This document shows positions 1 to 9,220 of a DNA stretch of 64,000 bases, piece after piece. The position numbers and the translations under genes are program-made. Below the pieces are notes generated by a model, which was not told the origin of the DNA, made no database searches, and saw nothing but the letters and a program-made list of their open reading frames with translations. The stretch is from Streptomyces sp. NBC_01669 (GTDB lineage Bacteria; Actinomycetota; Actinomycetes; Streptomycetales; Streptomycetaceae): positions 6,138,001 to 6,202,000 of the forward strand of contig NZ_JAPEQG010000001.1 in NCBI RefSeq assembly GCF_026339735.1, read 5' to 3'. Each line of letters begins with the position of its first letter. Position 1 is the first letter of the stretch.

Positions 1-806
1 TGCGCACCGAGGAGGACTTCGAGCAGCTCGCCGACGCCTACCTCACCCGCGCGGCCGCCCAGGGCGTCCGCCACGCGGAGATCTTCTTCGACCCGCAGGC
101 GCACACCGCCCGCGGTGTCCCGATCGGCACCGTGGTCGAAGGACTCGGCCGGGCGCTCGACCGCAGCGAGGAGACCCATGGCATCTCCACCCAGCTGATC
201 ATGTGCTTCCTGCGCGACCAGTCCGCCGAATCGGCCCTGGAGACCCTCGACGCCGCGAAGCCGTACCTGCACCGGATCAGCGCCGTCGGCCTGGACTCGG
301 CGGAGGTCGGGCATCCACCCGCGAAGTTCCGTGAGGTGTACGAGGCGGCCGGGGCGCTCGGGCTGCGGAAGGTCGCACACGCCGGAGAGGAGGGGCCGCC
401 GGAGTACATCCGGGAGGCGCTCGACGTCCTCGGGGTCGAGCGCATCGACCACGGGCTGCGCTGCATGGAGGACCCGGACCTGGTGAAGCGGCTCGCAGCC
501 GACCGGGTGCCGCTCACCCTCTGCCCGCTGTCCAACGTACGGCTGCGCGCCGTCGACACCCTGGAACAGCACCCGCTGCGGGCGATGCTGGACGCCGGGC
601 TGCTCTGCACGGTGAACTCCGACGACCCCGCGTACTTCGGCGGATACGTCGGAGACACCTTCCATGCAGTCCACGAGGCGCTCGGACTGGAGCGTGAGCA
701 GCTGCGCACGCTGGCCCGGAACTCCTTCGAGGCGGCCTTCCTCGACCACGACGAGGAGCGCAGGTCGCGCTACCTGTCGGAGGTCGAGGCGTACGCGTTC
801 GACTGA
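1..806 (+). CDS. add: Adenosine deaminase, 3' part (5' end outside window)
   Basis: Purine salvage enzyme that deaminates adenosine/deoxyadenosine to inosine in the cytosol. The reading frame is open from base 3 to the TGA at 804-806 and lacks its N-terminus, so the first zinc ligands (HxH) are not visible. The visible part carries AHAGEEGPPEYIREAL (the HAGE signature with the catalytic Glu) and RIDHGLR, then LCPLSNVRL and CTVNSDDPAYFGG, where SDDP supplies a conserved zinc-site Asp. About 267 residues are present, so roughly the first quarter is missing. It converges on the MFS gene and shares a bidirectional hairpin with it. Confidence 0.93.
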   Translation, partial: RTEEDFEQLADAYLTRAAAQGVRHAEIFFDPQAHTARGVPIGTVVEGLGRALDRSEETHGISTQLIMCFLRDQSAESALETLDAAKPYLHRISAVGLDSAEVGHPPAKFREVYEAAGALGLRKVAHAGEEGPPEYIREALDVLGVERIDHGLRCMEDPDLVKRLAADRVPLTLCPLSNVRLRAVDTLEQHPLRAMLDAGLLCTVNSDDPAYFGGYVGDTFHAVHEALGLEREQLRTLARNSFEAAFLDHDEERRSRYLSEVEAYAFD

Positions 807-858
807 GAGCCCGCCGGGTGACCTTCGTCCGCCCGATCAGAGGTCACCCGGCAGGCTC
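807..858. terminator. Bidirectional hairpin between add and MFS gene
   Basis: Arms 807-824 and 841-858 are reverse complements over 18 nt with one mismatch, around a 16-nt loop that contains the MFS stop codon. It starts directly after the add stop, so it probably terminates both convergent genes. Confidence 0.75.
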
Positions 859-2183
859 TGGCCGTCCGCGCCCGACGGACCGGCCGTCCGGAACGCGTTC
901 CTGCCGAGGCGCCTGCGGCGCAGCGCGGGCATGCTGATCTCCGTGACGGCCTGTTCCGGCGCGCCCATCCTGGGCACCGCGCCGGACAGCGTGCCGGTGG
1001 TCGCGGCGAGCAGCGCCGCGGGGGCGCCGCCCCGGCGGCGGACGGAGCCGGGCACCAGCGGACGGCCGCCGGTGTGCAGCGCGACGGCCGTGACCGGGGC
1101 GGCGACCAGCAGGGTCACGGCGCCCAGGATCAGGCCCATCACCGGGTAGCCGGCCGTCTCGGACAGCACGCTGCCGAGGACCGGGCCGCAGGCCACGCCG
1201 ACGGACGACGCGGAGCCCGCGAGGACCGCCCAGCGGCCCCGTACGTCCAGGGACGCGGCCAGACCGATCAGATACGACAGGACCACCGGGTAGACGGTGT
1301 TCCACGTGATCTCGCCGGTGGCGAACGAGCCGAGTCCTGCGGCCGACGAGCTGAGCACGATGCTGCCCGCGATGATCACGGTGCCGAGACCGATCGGGAC
1401 GGCCCGGCCGAGTCTGGCGCCCAGCACTCCGGCGCCCATCACGCCGAGCAGGCCGGCGCCGAGCGCGGCGGCGAACACCGCGCCGATGGTGACCTCCGAG
1501 AGCCCGGCCTGGGACACGCCGATCCGGCTGCTGACCCCCCACAGGGCGTTCTGTGCCATCGACCAGACGAGCATGCCGCCCGCCAGCACCAGACCGGAGC
1601 GGCGGTGCGGCAGCCGGCCGCTCACCGGCGCCGTCGAACCGGTGGGTGCCGAGCCGCCGAGCCGCGCGGTGGCGGGCCAGACGAGCAGGGCGACCAGGGC
1701 GATCGAGGCGAACGGCAGCCGGTGGCCACCGCCCAGGTGAGGGATCGTCAGGTAGAGGGCGCCCGCGGTCGCGGAGACGCTCAGCAGGCCCAGGGACGAG
1801 GTCCGGTGCGGATCACGCTGTGCGGCGATACCGGCCGCGGCCACTGCCGTCGCCGTACCCGAGCCGAGCCCGCCGATCACCGCGCCCACGACCACGAGGG
1901 GCACGGAACCGGCCAGCGCGGCGCAACCGTAGCCCACCACGGCCAGGGCCAGTCCGGCCCGCGCCGGTCTCTGCGACCCGTACCGCTCGACCCGGCCCGC
2001 CAGTGTGAATCCGGCGGTGGCCGAACTCAGCAGGAGTGCGCTGCCGACCAGACCCGCCTGGGCCGCGCTGAGGCCCAGATGGGTGGAGAGCCGGCCGACG
2101 ATGGTGGGGAGCAGATAGGCGGCGAGGTAACCGGCGGTGAACACGGCGACCAGGGGCCACACGGCGCGAGGGCGCGGGGACAT
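837..2183 (-). CDS. MFS transporter (about 448 aa)
   Basis: Integral membrane major facilitator with about 12 hydrophobic segments (for example VWPLVAVFTAGYLAAYLLP near the N-terminus and PVMGLILGAVTLLVAAPVTAV near the C-terminus). The N-terminal half has the pattern of the small-molecule efflux/YbfB-like branch; substrate unknown. An in-frame ATG at 2201 is possible, but the ATG at 2183 has AGGA seven bases upstream and is preferred. An arginine-rich cytoplasmic tail follows the last helix. It is transcribed divergently from the PfkB kinase gene. Confidence 0.82.
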   Translation of the reverse strand: MSPRPRAVWPLVAVFTAGYLAAYLLPTIVGRLSTHLGLSAAQAGLVGSALLLSSATAGFTLAGRVERYGSQRPARAGLALAVVGYGCAALAGSVPLVVVGAVIGGLGSGTATAVAAAGIAAQRDPHRTSSLGLLSVSATAGALYLTIPHLGGGHRLPFASIALVALLVWPATARLGGSAPTGSTAPVSGRLPHRRSGLVLAGGMLVWSMAQNALWGVSSRIGVSQAGLSEVTIGAVFAAALGAGLLGVMGAGVLGARLGRAVPIGLGTVIIAGSIVLSSSAAGLGSFATGEITWNTVYPVVLSYLIGLAASLDVRGRWAVLAGSASSVGVACGPVLGSVLSETAGYPVMGLILGAVTLLVAAPVTAVALHTGGRPLVPGSVRRRGGAPAALLAATTGTLSGAVPRMGAPEQAVTEISMPALRRRRLGRNAFRTAGPSGADGQSLPGDL

Positions 2184-2534
2184 GGGCGTTCCTGAAGACA
2201 TGCCGAAGAGGGCAGGGAAGGCGGGGGAGGTACAGCAGGGGGGGGCGTGGCACTCGTCGGTGTCGATCGGCGACGGTGCGTGCGGGCCAATTTGTATCAA
2301 GTGCGCACAGTCGACCGAAAGGCGCCCCTGAGTGATCTGGGTCACATTGGCGTTTGCCACCTTACGGAGCGGGTAACAGCGCATGTTTACGCAGGTCAGT
2401 GCGGGTGTGCGTGGACCCGGGGCGCGTCGGGCACCGGTCCGGCTCACGCCCGCCCGGCGCGATGGTGCGGACCCACCCGGATGCAGGGGGAATCGGGCAC
2501 ACTGGCCGGATCTGTCACGACCGGGGAGTGCAAG
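2184..2534. other. Divergent intergenic region, MFS / PfkB kinase
   Basis: This 351-bp stretch is AT-richer than its flanks around 2281-2400. It must hold promoters for both divergent genes. I see no convincing -35/-10 pair, operator palindrome or known riboswitch in it; TTGGCG at 2347 and TAACAG at 2374 are 21 bp apart, which is too far. Confidence 0.4.
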
Positions 2535-3644
2535 GTGAGCACAGACAATCCAGGCATCGACCCACTGGACGGGCTGCGTGCCCCGCAGGACCCGGACTGC
2601 GATGTGTTCCTCACCGGCACGGTCTTCCTCGACATCGTCTTCACCGGGCTGGACAGCGCCCCGGTCCGCGGCACCGAGTCCTGGGCCCGCGGCATGGGCT
2701 CCAGCCCCGGCGGCGTCGCCAACATGGCCACCGCACTGGCCCGGCTCGGACTGCACACCTCGCTCGCCGCCGCGTTCGGCGACGACCATTACGGGGAGTA
2801 CTGCTGGGACGCCCTCGAACAGGGCGAGGGCATCGACCTCTCGATGTCGCACACCGTCCCCGGCTGGCACTCGCCGGTGACCGTCTCCATGGCGTACGAG
2901 GGCGAGCGGACGATGGTCTCGCACGGACACGAGGCCCCGCCGCCCGTCACCCCCTCGCACGCGGACCGGGCCTTCCCGCGCTGCCCGCCGCGCGCCCGCG
3001 CCGCCATCGCCTCGCTGACCCCCGGCCGCAGCGAGCCGTGGGTCGCCGTCGCGGCCCGGCACGGCGCCCGGATCTTCGCCGACGTCGGCTGGGACGAGAC
3101 CGGCCGCTGGGACCTGGACGCGCTTCCCGACCTGCAGTACTGCCAGGCGTTCCTGCCCAACGCGGAGGAGGCGATGCGCTACACCCGTACCGACTGCCCC
3201 CGTGCCGCCGCCCGCGCCCTCGCCGAACGGGTGCCGCTCGCCGTCGTCACGCTGGGCGCGGAGGGTGCCTACGCGGTGGACGCGGAGACCGGTGTCACCG
3301 CCGAGGTGCCCGCGATCGAGGTCGAGGCCCTCGACCCGACCGGCGCGGGCGATGTCTTCGTCGCCGGATTCGTCACCGGCACCCTGGCGGACTGGCCGCT
3401 GGCCGATCGACTGGCCTTCGCCGGACTGACCGCGGCGCTCTCCGTCCAGGAGTTCGGCGGGTCCCTGTCGGCGCCGGGCTGGGCAGAGGTCGCCGCCTGG
3501 TGGCAGCGGGTCCGCACCTGCGACGGGCAGGATCCGGCGGCCCTCCAGCGGTACGCGTTCCTGGAGCATCTGCTTCCCGCCGCCGCCCGGCCGTGGCCGC
3601 TGCGCCGGGCCGTGCCGACGATCGGCTTCCGCCACTTCGCGTGA
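2535..3644 (+). CDS. PfkB-family carbohydrate kinase (369 aa)
   Basis: Predicted ATP-dependent kinase of a sugar or nucleoside (ribokinase/adenosine kinase fold). Motif 1 is seen as GMGSSPGGVANMATALARLG near residues 55-75, and the C-terminal PfkB signature DPTGAGDVFVAGF begins at residue 267, with the catalytic Asp of GAGD. The GTG start at 2535 has GGGGAG seven bases upstream; upstream in-frame codons are not protein-like. Substrate cannot be assigned. It stands alone between a divergent MFS gene and the phoH operon. Confidence 0.88.
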   Translation: MSTDNPGIDPLDGLRAPQDPDCDVFLTGTVFLDIVFTGLDSAPVRGTESWARGMGSSPGGVANMATALARLGLHTSLAAAFGDDHYGEYCWDALEQGEGIDLSMSHTVPGWHSPVTVSMAYEGERTMVSHGHEAPPPVTPSHADRAFPRCPPRARAAIASLTPGRSEPWVAVAARHGARIFADVGWDETGRWDLDALPDLQYCQAFLPNAEEAMRYTRTDCPRAAARALAERVPLAVVTLGAEGAYAVDAETGVTAEVPAIEVEALDPTGAGDVFVAGFVTGTLADWPLADRLAFAGLTAALSVQEFGGSLSAPGWAEVAAWWQRVRTCDGQDPAALQRYAFLEHLLPAAARPWPLRRAVPTIGFRHFA

Positions 3645-3782
3645 CGCGGGCACGGATGTTCGCATCGTGTGCGAAAAAGCCCTCGGTGTTGTCCGCGCGG
3701 AGTCGTAGGCTTGGAAGTCCAGAGGTTGTCGAGCGGCGAGAACCCTGCAACGGGAGGTATGTGCAGGCCCGAGGGCCGGCCC

Positions 3783-4799
<1,017 letters not shown>

Positions 4800-4811
4800 T
4801 CGCAGCGCACC

Positions 4812-5309
4812 ATGTCGATCGACGTCAACAACGAGTCCGGAACCGAGGTCGACGAGCAGGCGATCCTCGACATCGCCCGCTATGCGCTCGCACGGATGCG
4901 GATCCACCCGCTCTCCGAACTCTCGGTGATCGTGGTGGACACCGACGCCATGGAGCAGCTCCACATCCAGTGGATGGACCTGCCGGGTCCGACGGATGTC
5001 ATGTCCTTCCCGATGGACGAACTGCGTCCGCCGGCGAAGGACGACGAGGAGCCCCCGCAGGGGCTCCTCGGTGACATCGTGCTCTGCCCGGAGGTCGCGA
5101 AGAAGCAGGGCGAGGACGCGGAGACCCAGCACTCCATGGACGAGGAGCTCCAGCTCCTCACCGTCCACGGGGTGCTGCATCTGCTGGGGTACGACCACGA
5201 AGAGCCGGACGAGAAGGCCGAGATGTTCGGTCTCCAGGCAGCGATCGTGGACGGCTGGCGCGCCGAGCACGGCCTGACCGGTCCGTCGCCCGCCCCCACC
5301 GTCTCGTGA
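4812..5309 (+). CDS. ybeY: Endoribonuclease YbeY (rRNA maturation factor, 165 aa)
   Basis: Single-strand endoribonuclease for 16S rRNA 3'-end maturation and 70S ribosome quality control. The zinc site HGVLHLLGYDH gives H119, H123 and H129 in the family pattern HxxxHxxxxxH. The DVMSFPMDE segment is the usual UPF0054 core. It follows phoH by 12 bases and its TGA overlaps the GTG of the next gene by 4 bases, so translation is probably coupled. Confidence 0.95.
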   Translation: MSIDVNNESGTEVDEQAILDIARYALARMRIHPLSELSVIVVDTDAMEQLHIQWMDLPGPTDVMSFPMDELRPPAKDDEEPPQGLLGDIVLCPEVAKKQGEDAETQHSMDEELQLLTVHGVLHLLGYDHEEPDEKAEMFGLQAAIVDGWRAEHGLTGPSPAPTVS

Positions 5310-6598
5310 GCGTCCCACTCGTCCTGGGTGCCGTTCTGCTGGTCGTGTTCGGCTGGCTGGCGGCCTGCGCCGAGGCGGGCATCGCCCGCACGTCGAGCTT
5401 CCGGGCGGCCGAGGCGGTGCGCTCCGGGCGGCGCGGCAGCGACAAGCTGGAACAGGTCGCGGCCGACCCGACCCGCTATCTCAATGTCGCCCTGCTCGTG
5501 CGGGTCGCCTGCGAGATGTCGGCCGGCGTGCTCGTCACGTACGCGTGCCTGAAGGAGTTCCCGGAGACCTGGGAGGCGCTGGCCGTCGCGATGGGCGTGA
5601 TGGTCCTCGTGTCGTACGTCGCCATCGGCGTCTCGCCGCGCACCATCGGGCGGCAGCACCCGCTGAACACGGCGACGGCGGCGGCGTACGTGCTGCTGCC
5701 GCTCGCCAGGATCATGGGCCCGATCCCCCAGCTGCTGATCCTCCTCGGCAACGCGCTCACCCCCGGCAAGGGTTTCCGCAAGGGCCCGTTCGCCAGCGAG
5801 GCGGAACTGCGGGCGATGGTCGACCTCGCCGAGCAGGAGTCGCTGATCGAGGACGAGGAGCGGCGCATGGTGCACTCCGTCTTCGAGCTCGGAGACACGC
5901 TGGTGCGCGAGGTGATGGTGCCGCGGACGGACCTGGTCTGCATCGAGCGGTACAAGACGATCCGGCAGGCGCTGACCCTGGCCCTGCGCTCCGGGTTCTC
6001 CCGGATCCCGGTCACCGGGGAGAACGAGGACGACATCGTCGGGATCGTCTACCTCAAGGACCTGGTCCGCAAGACGCACATCAACCGGGAGTCGGAGGCC
6101 GATCCGGTCTCCACGGCGATGCGTCCCGCGGCGTTCGTGCCGGACACCAAGAACGCCGGTGATCTGCTGCGCGAGATGCAGCAGGACCGCAGCCACGTCG
6201 CCGTCGTCATCGACGAGTACGGCGGCACGGCGGGCATCGTCACGATCGAGGACATCCTGGAGGAGATCGTCGGTGAGATCACCGACGAGTACGACCGTGA
6301 GCTCCCGCCCGTCCAGGAGCTGGAGAACGGCTGCTTCCGGGTGACCGCCCGGCTCGACATCGGCGACCTGGGCGAGTTGTTCGGGCTCGACGCGTTTGAC
6401 GACGAGGACGTGGAGACGGTCGGCGGACTCCTGGCGAAGGCGCTCGGCCGGGTGCCGATCGCCGGGGCTTCCGCGGTCGTCGATCTTCCCGACGGGCGTC
6501 GGCTCCGGCTGACCGCGGAGTCCCCGGCGGGGCGCCGGAACAAGATCGTCACGGTGCTCGTGGAGCCGGTGGTGCCGGACGAGGCAGCAGCGGAATGA
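5306..6598 (+). CDS. CNNM/CorC-type CBS-domain membrane protein (430 aa)
   Basis: Membrane protein of the HlyC/CorC (CNNM) family, linked to Mg2+/Co2+ transport. Order: DUF21-type membrane region to about residue 170, two CBS domains (EVMVPRTDLVCIERYKTIR and SHVAVVIDEYGGTAGIVT), then a CorC_HlyC domain (FRVTARLDIGDLGELFG). GTG start overlaps the ybeY stop (GTGA), and its stop overlaps the next start (ATGA). Neighbourhood phoH-ybeY-corC is widely conserved; ion specificity is not visible. Confidence 0.9.
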   Translation: MSVPLVLGAVLLVVFGWLAACAEAGIARTSSFRAAEAVRSGRRGSDKLEQVAADPTRYLNVALLVRVACEMSAGVLVTYACLKEFPETWEALAVAMGVMVLVSYVAIGVSPRTIGRQHPLNTATAAAYVLLPLARIMGPIPQLLILLGNALTPGKGFRKGPFASEAELRAMVDLAEQESLIEDEERRMVHSVFELGDTLVREVMVPRTDLVCIERYKTIRQALTLALRSGFSRIPVTGENEDDIVGIVYLKDLVRKTHINRESEADPVSTAMRPAAFVPDTKNAGDLLREMQQDRSHVAVVIDEYGGTAGIVTIEDILEEIVGEITDEYDRELPPVQELENGCFRVTARLDIGDLGELFGLDAFDDEDVETVGGLLAKALGRVPIAGASAVVDLPDGRRLRLTAESPAGRRNKIVTVLVEPVVPDEAAAE

Positions 6599-6948
6599 CC
6601 CCGCAGGAGTTGAGGGCGTTCTGCCTGGAGTTCAACGCGAGCGTCGAGGAGTTTCCGTTCGGACCGGAGACCTCGGTCTTCAAGGTGCTCGGCAAGATGT
6701 TCGCGCTCAGCGCGTTGGACGCACGGCCGCTCACAGTCAATCTGAAGTGCGATCCGGATGACGCGGTGCGGCTGCGGGAGAAGTACGCGGCGATCGCCCC
6801 GGGGTGGCACATGAACAAACGGCACTGGAACACGGTGACGGTGTCGGGGGTGCCGGCGCGCCTGCTGCGGGAGCTGATCGAGGACTCGTACGACCTGGTG
6901 GTGGCGGGGTTGCCGCGGGCGGAGCGGCTGCGGCTGGACCGGGGGTAG
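6595..6948 (+). CDS. MmcQ/YjbR family protein (117 aa)
   Basis: Small alpha/beta protein of the MmcQ/YjbR (CyaY-like fold) family, proposed to bind DNA but without a settled function. Signs are the N-terminal segment FNASVEEFPFGPETSVFKV, the middle VNLKCDPDDAVRLREKYAAI and the C-terminal motif GWHMNKRHWNTV. Length is normal for the family. The ATG overlaps the upstream stop by four bases, making it the last gene of the phoH operon. Confidence 0.88.
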   Translation: MTPQELRAFCLEFNASVEEFPFGPETSVFKVLGKMFALSALDARPLTVNLKCDPDDAVRLREKYAAIAPGWHMNKRHWNTVTVSGVPARLLRELIEDSYDLVVAGLPRAERLRLDRG

Positions 6949-6951
6949 AGC

Positions 6952-7030
6952 GGGCCCCGGTTCCGGGGCGCCGCCCCGGGCCCGCTCCTCCACCGCCGGA
7001 GGGGCCGGCTGCGGCCCGTCACGCGCGGCG
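6952..7030. repeat. Intergenic palindromic repeat, copy 1
   Basis: Contains a hairpin (7-bp arms 6963-6969 and 6973-6979), then the string CCCGCTCCTCCACCGCCGGA. A close relative lies at 11521-11600. These look like a dispersed, non-coding intergenic repeat at the end of an operon. The rest of the spacer to 7200 shows no gene. Confidence 0.5.
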
Positions 7031-7223
7031 GAGGCCGGCCGCCCCTGTCGCGACCAGGGCAGAACTGCCTGATCGCCTTCTTCACCGACCCGGTCCACCG
7101 GGCCCGTTCGCCGCACTGGGACGCGATCGGCTCCAGTGGCTCGCCTCGCCGGAGGGCCGCCGCGGCTCGATGTACCGGGTGACCGGGCGACCGCCCGCGT
7201 GCGGTTCCCGGCCGTCCGCTTCG

Positions 7224-7229
7224 TATGCT
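7224..7229 (+). promoter_or_regulatory. -10 element of a probable leaderless promoter
   Basis: TATGCT fits the actinobacterial TANNNT -10 and ends six bases before the ATG at 7236, which has no ribosome site. No clear -35 is visible. Confidence 0.45.
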
Positions 7230-7235
7230 CGGCAC

Positions 7236-7589
7236 ATGACTGAGAGCACCGACCTCGGCCCCGAGGACCGCAAGATCGTCACGCTGGCGCGCAGCGCCCG
7301 CGCCCGCAACGGTGTGCCGGAGGGCGCGGCCGTACGGGACGAGACCGGACGTACGTATGTCGCGGGCACCGTACAGCTGGAGTCGCTGAAGCTGAGCGCC
7401 CTGCAGACCGCCGTCGCGATGGCGGTGGCCAGCGGCGCCACTTCTCTGGAGGCGGCCGCGATCGTCTCCGAGGCGGAGTCCCCGTCGGACGCGGACCGCG
7501 CGGCGGTGCGGGACCTGGGCGGGCCGCAGACCCCGGTCCTGCTGGCCGGACCGGACGGCGCGGTGCGGGTCAGTGTGACGGCCGGCTGA
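7236..7589 (+). CDS. Cytidine-deaminase-like protein lacking zinc ligands (117 aa)
   Basis: The fold is recognisable as a small cytidine deaminase: RTYVAGTVQLESLKLSALQTAVAMAVASG aligns with the family's CAE-containing helix. The zinc and catalytic residues (C/H-A-E and PCxxC) are absent: LSALQTA replaces the CAER segment and the protein contains no cysteine or histidine. It is therefore probably not an active deaminase. The function is unknown. It sits between the phoH operon and era, a place such genes commonly take in Streptomyces as I recall. Confidence 0.75.
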   Translation: MTESTDLGPEDRKIVTLARSARARNGVPEGAAVRDETGRTYVAGTVQLESLKLSALQTAVAMAVASGATSLEAAAIVSEAESPSDADRAAVRDLGGPQTPVLLAGPDGAVRVSVTAG

Positions 7590-7753
7590 CCTCGGATGTC
7601 GTCAGGATCCCTGGGAGCAGGGATCTTGACAGCATCTGATGGCCCATCAGTCGGGGCATTTCGCTGCCATTGACTTCTTTTCGACCGGAGTCATCAATGG
7701 CCCCCTGCCGGCGCAGAAGAGCCGCTGCGCCGCGTCCCGCAGGAGGGGGTTCC

Positions 7754-9133
7754 ATGCGTCCGACCACGCATCCGACCATTCGAAGATCCGCCGTCCGAAG
7801 ACACCCGGACCGCAGGCGCCGCTGGGCCGCCGCGCTCGGCGTCACCGCGCTCGTCGTCACCGGGGGAAGAGTACTCGCAGGCCCCGCGCAGGCCCTGACG
7901 ACGGCCTCCGTCGCGGTGGACTTCCCCACGCACTGCATCCCGCCGGCCATCGCGGGCATCCCGCCGATCGACGGGACGACGACGGCGCAGATCAGCGTCG
8001 ACAACGCCGCCCCGAAGGTGGGCGACACGGTCAACGTCACGTACACCGTGGTCAAGCCGGCCGCGAGCAACCCGGTCGATCTGGCCCTGCCCGCCGACAT
8101 CATGACGCCGACCGGCAAGGTCACCGTCGGCGGCGCCCAGAGCGGCAGCGTCACCGTCGCCGGTCCGAAGAAGAACGACCCTGTACCCGGCAAGGGCAAC
8201 TTCCCGTCCTTCTCCATGACGGGCGCCTTCACGGTCACCGCACCGGGTGAGATCACGCTCTCGCCCGGCGACTACAACATCCACACCAGCTACATCATGG
8301 AGCTGGACACCCCCTGCACGGTGACGAACCCGCCCGCCCCCGTCTCCCAGACGGTCATCGCGACGAACGGCGGCGGCCAGGTCAACGAGCGTGCCATCCA
8401 GCTCGGTACGGCCTCCGGCAAGGCGGGCGATCCGGTCACCGTGACCGGATCGAAGTTCACCGCGGGCGCGAACGTCACCCTGGCGGGCCGGGCCGGAGGC
8501 ACCCAGACCGCGGACACGGTCACGGTGACGGCCGACAGCCACGGCGGTTTCACCGGACAGCTCACCGTCAACGATCCGGCGACCACCGGCATCGTCGCGT
8601 ACGAGGGCTCCGGCTGGGACGCCGACAAGGGTGCGGGCCCGCAGGCGTACACCGTCACCGGTGGCGGCGGGGAGATCCCCGGCGACAGCCAGCGACTCAC
8701 CTCGTCCGTCAAGGCGGGCACCCTGTCCATGACCCAGGCCGGCGACACCGTCGAGATGTCGGCGGTCGACTTCGGCACGGGCGGCGCCTCCCGCGGCTCC
8801 CTGCAGACGGTGACGGTCCAGGACTTCCGCGGCGGTCCTGCGGGCTGGTCCCTGACCGGCAAGGTCACCGACTTCAGCGGCCCCGGCGGTGCGACGATCG
8901 GCGCCTCCGCGCTCAGCTGGACCCCGGTCTGCGGGACAAAACCCGGGAGCCCGAGCACCTGCGCCGCAGGTTCCGAGGGTTCGGTCGGCAGTGCGGGCGC
9001 CACCCTGGCGTCCACCCCGAACGGGGCGTTCACCGGCGGTGAGTTCGCCGTCGACGCCCGGCTCGCCCTGGACGTACCGGCGTACACCGCGACCGGCACG
9101 TACTCCGGCGTGCTGACGCTCACCCTCACCTGA
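7754..9133 (+). CDS. Secreted WxL-like surface protein (459 aa)
   Basis: Begins with an Arg-rich export signal with RR pairs (RRRRWAAALGVTALVVTGG) ending AGPAQA before the mature chain. The middle has beta-sandwich repeats including an IPT-like stretch (KAGDPVTVTGSKFTAGANVTLAG). The C-terminal region resembles a WxL domain: SVKAGTLSMTQAGDTVEMS, then VTVQDFRG and GWSLTGKVTDF, with W365 as the WxL tryptophan. The second family motif is weaker (YSGVLTLTLT, no Trp). ATG 7754 has AGGAGGGGG upstream. WxL domains bind peptidoglycan in Firmicutes, so cell-wall attachment is inferred. Partner of the DUF916-like gene 87 bases downstream. Confidence 0.78.
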   Translation: MRPTTHPTIRRSAVRRHPDRRRRWAAALGVTALVVTGGRVLAGPAQALTTASVAVDFPTHCIPPAIAGIPPIDGTTTAQISVDNAAPKVGDTVNVTYTVVKPAASNPVDLALPADIMTPTGKVTVGGAQSGSVTVAGPKKNDPVPGKGNFPSFSMTGAFTVTAPGEITLSPGDYNIHTSYIMELDTPCTVTNPPAPVSQTVIATNGGGQVNERAIQLGTASGKAGDPVTVTGSKFTAGANVTLAGRAGGTQTADTVTVTADSHGGFTGQLTVNDPATTGIVAYEGSGWDADKGAGPQAYTVTGGGGEIPGDSQRLTSSVKAGTLSMTQAGDTVEMSAVDFGTGGASRGSLQTVTVQDFRGGPAGWSLTGKVTDFSGPGGATIGASALSWTPVCGTKPGSPSTCAAGSEGSVGSAGATLASTPNGAFTGGEFAVDARLALDVPAYTATGTYSGVLTLTLT

Positions 9134-9220
9134 GCGTCGGTCCCCGACCGACCGGTGGGCCGGGCGGTGAACCCGGCCGGCCCACCCTGTCCGTACCGAG
9201 CACCCTGGGGGTTCCGCACC

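Noticed and set aside
2281..2400. Possible riboswitch before the PfkB gene
   Set aside because: AT-rich and promoter-like, but no stem set matches a known riboswitch class and the GTG has its own ribosome site close by.
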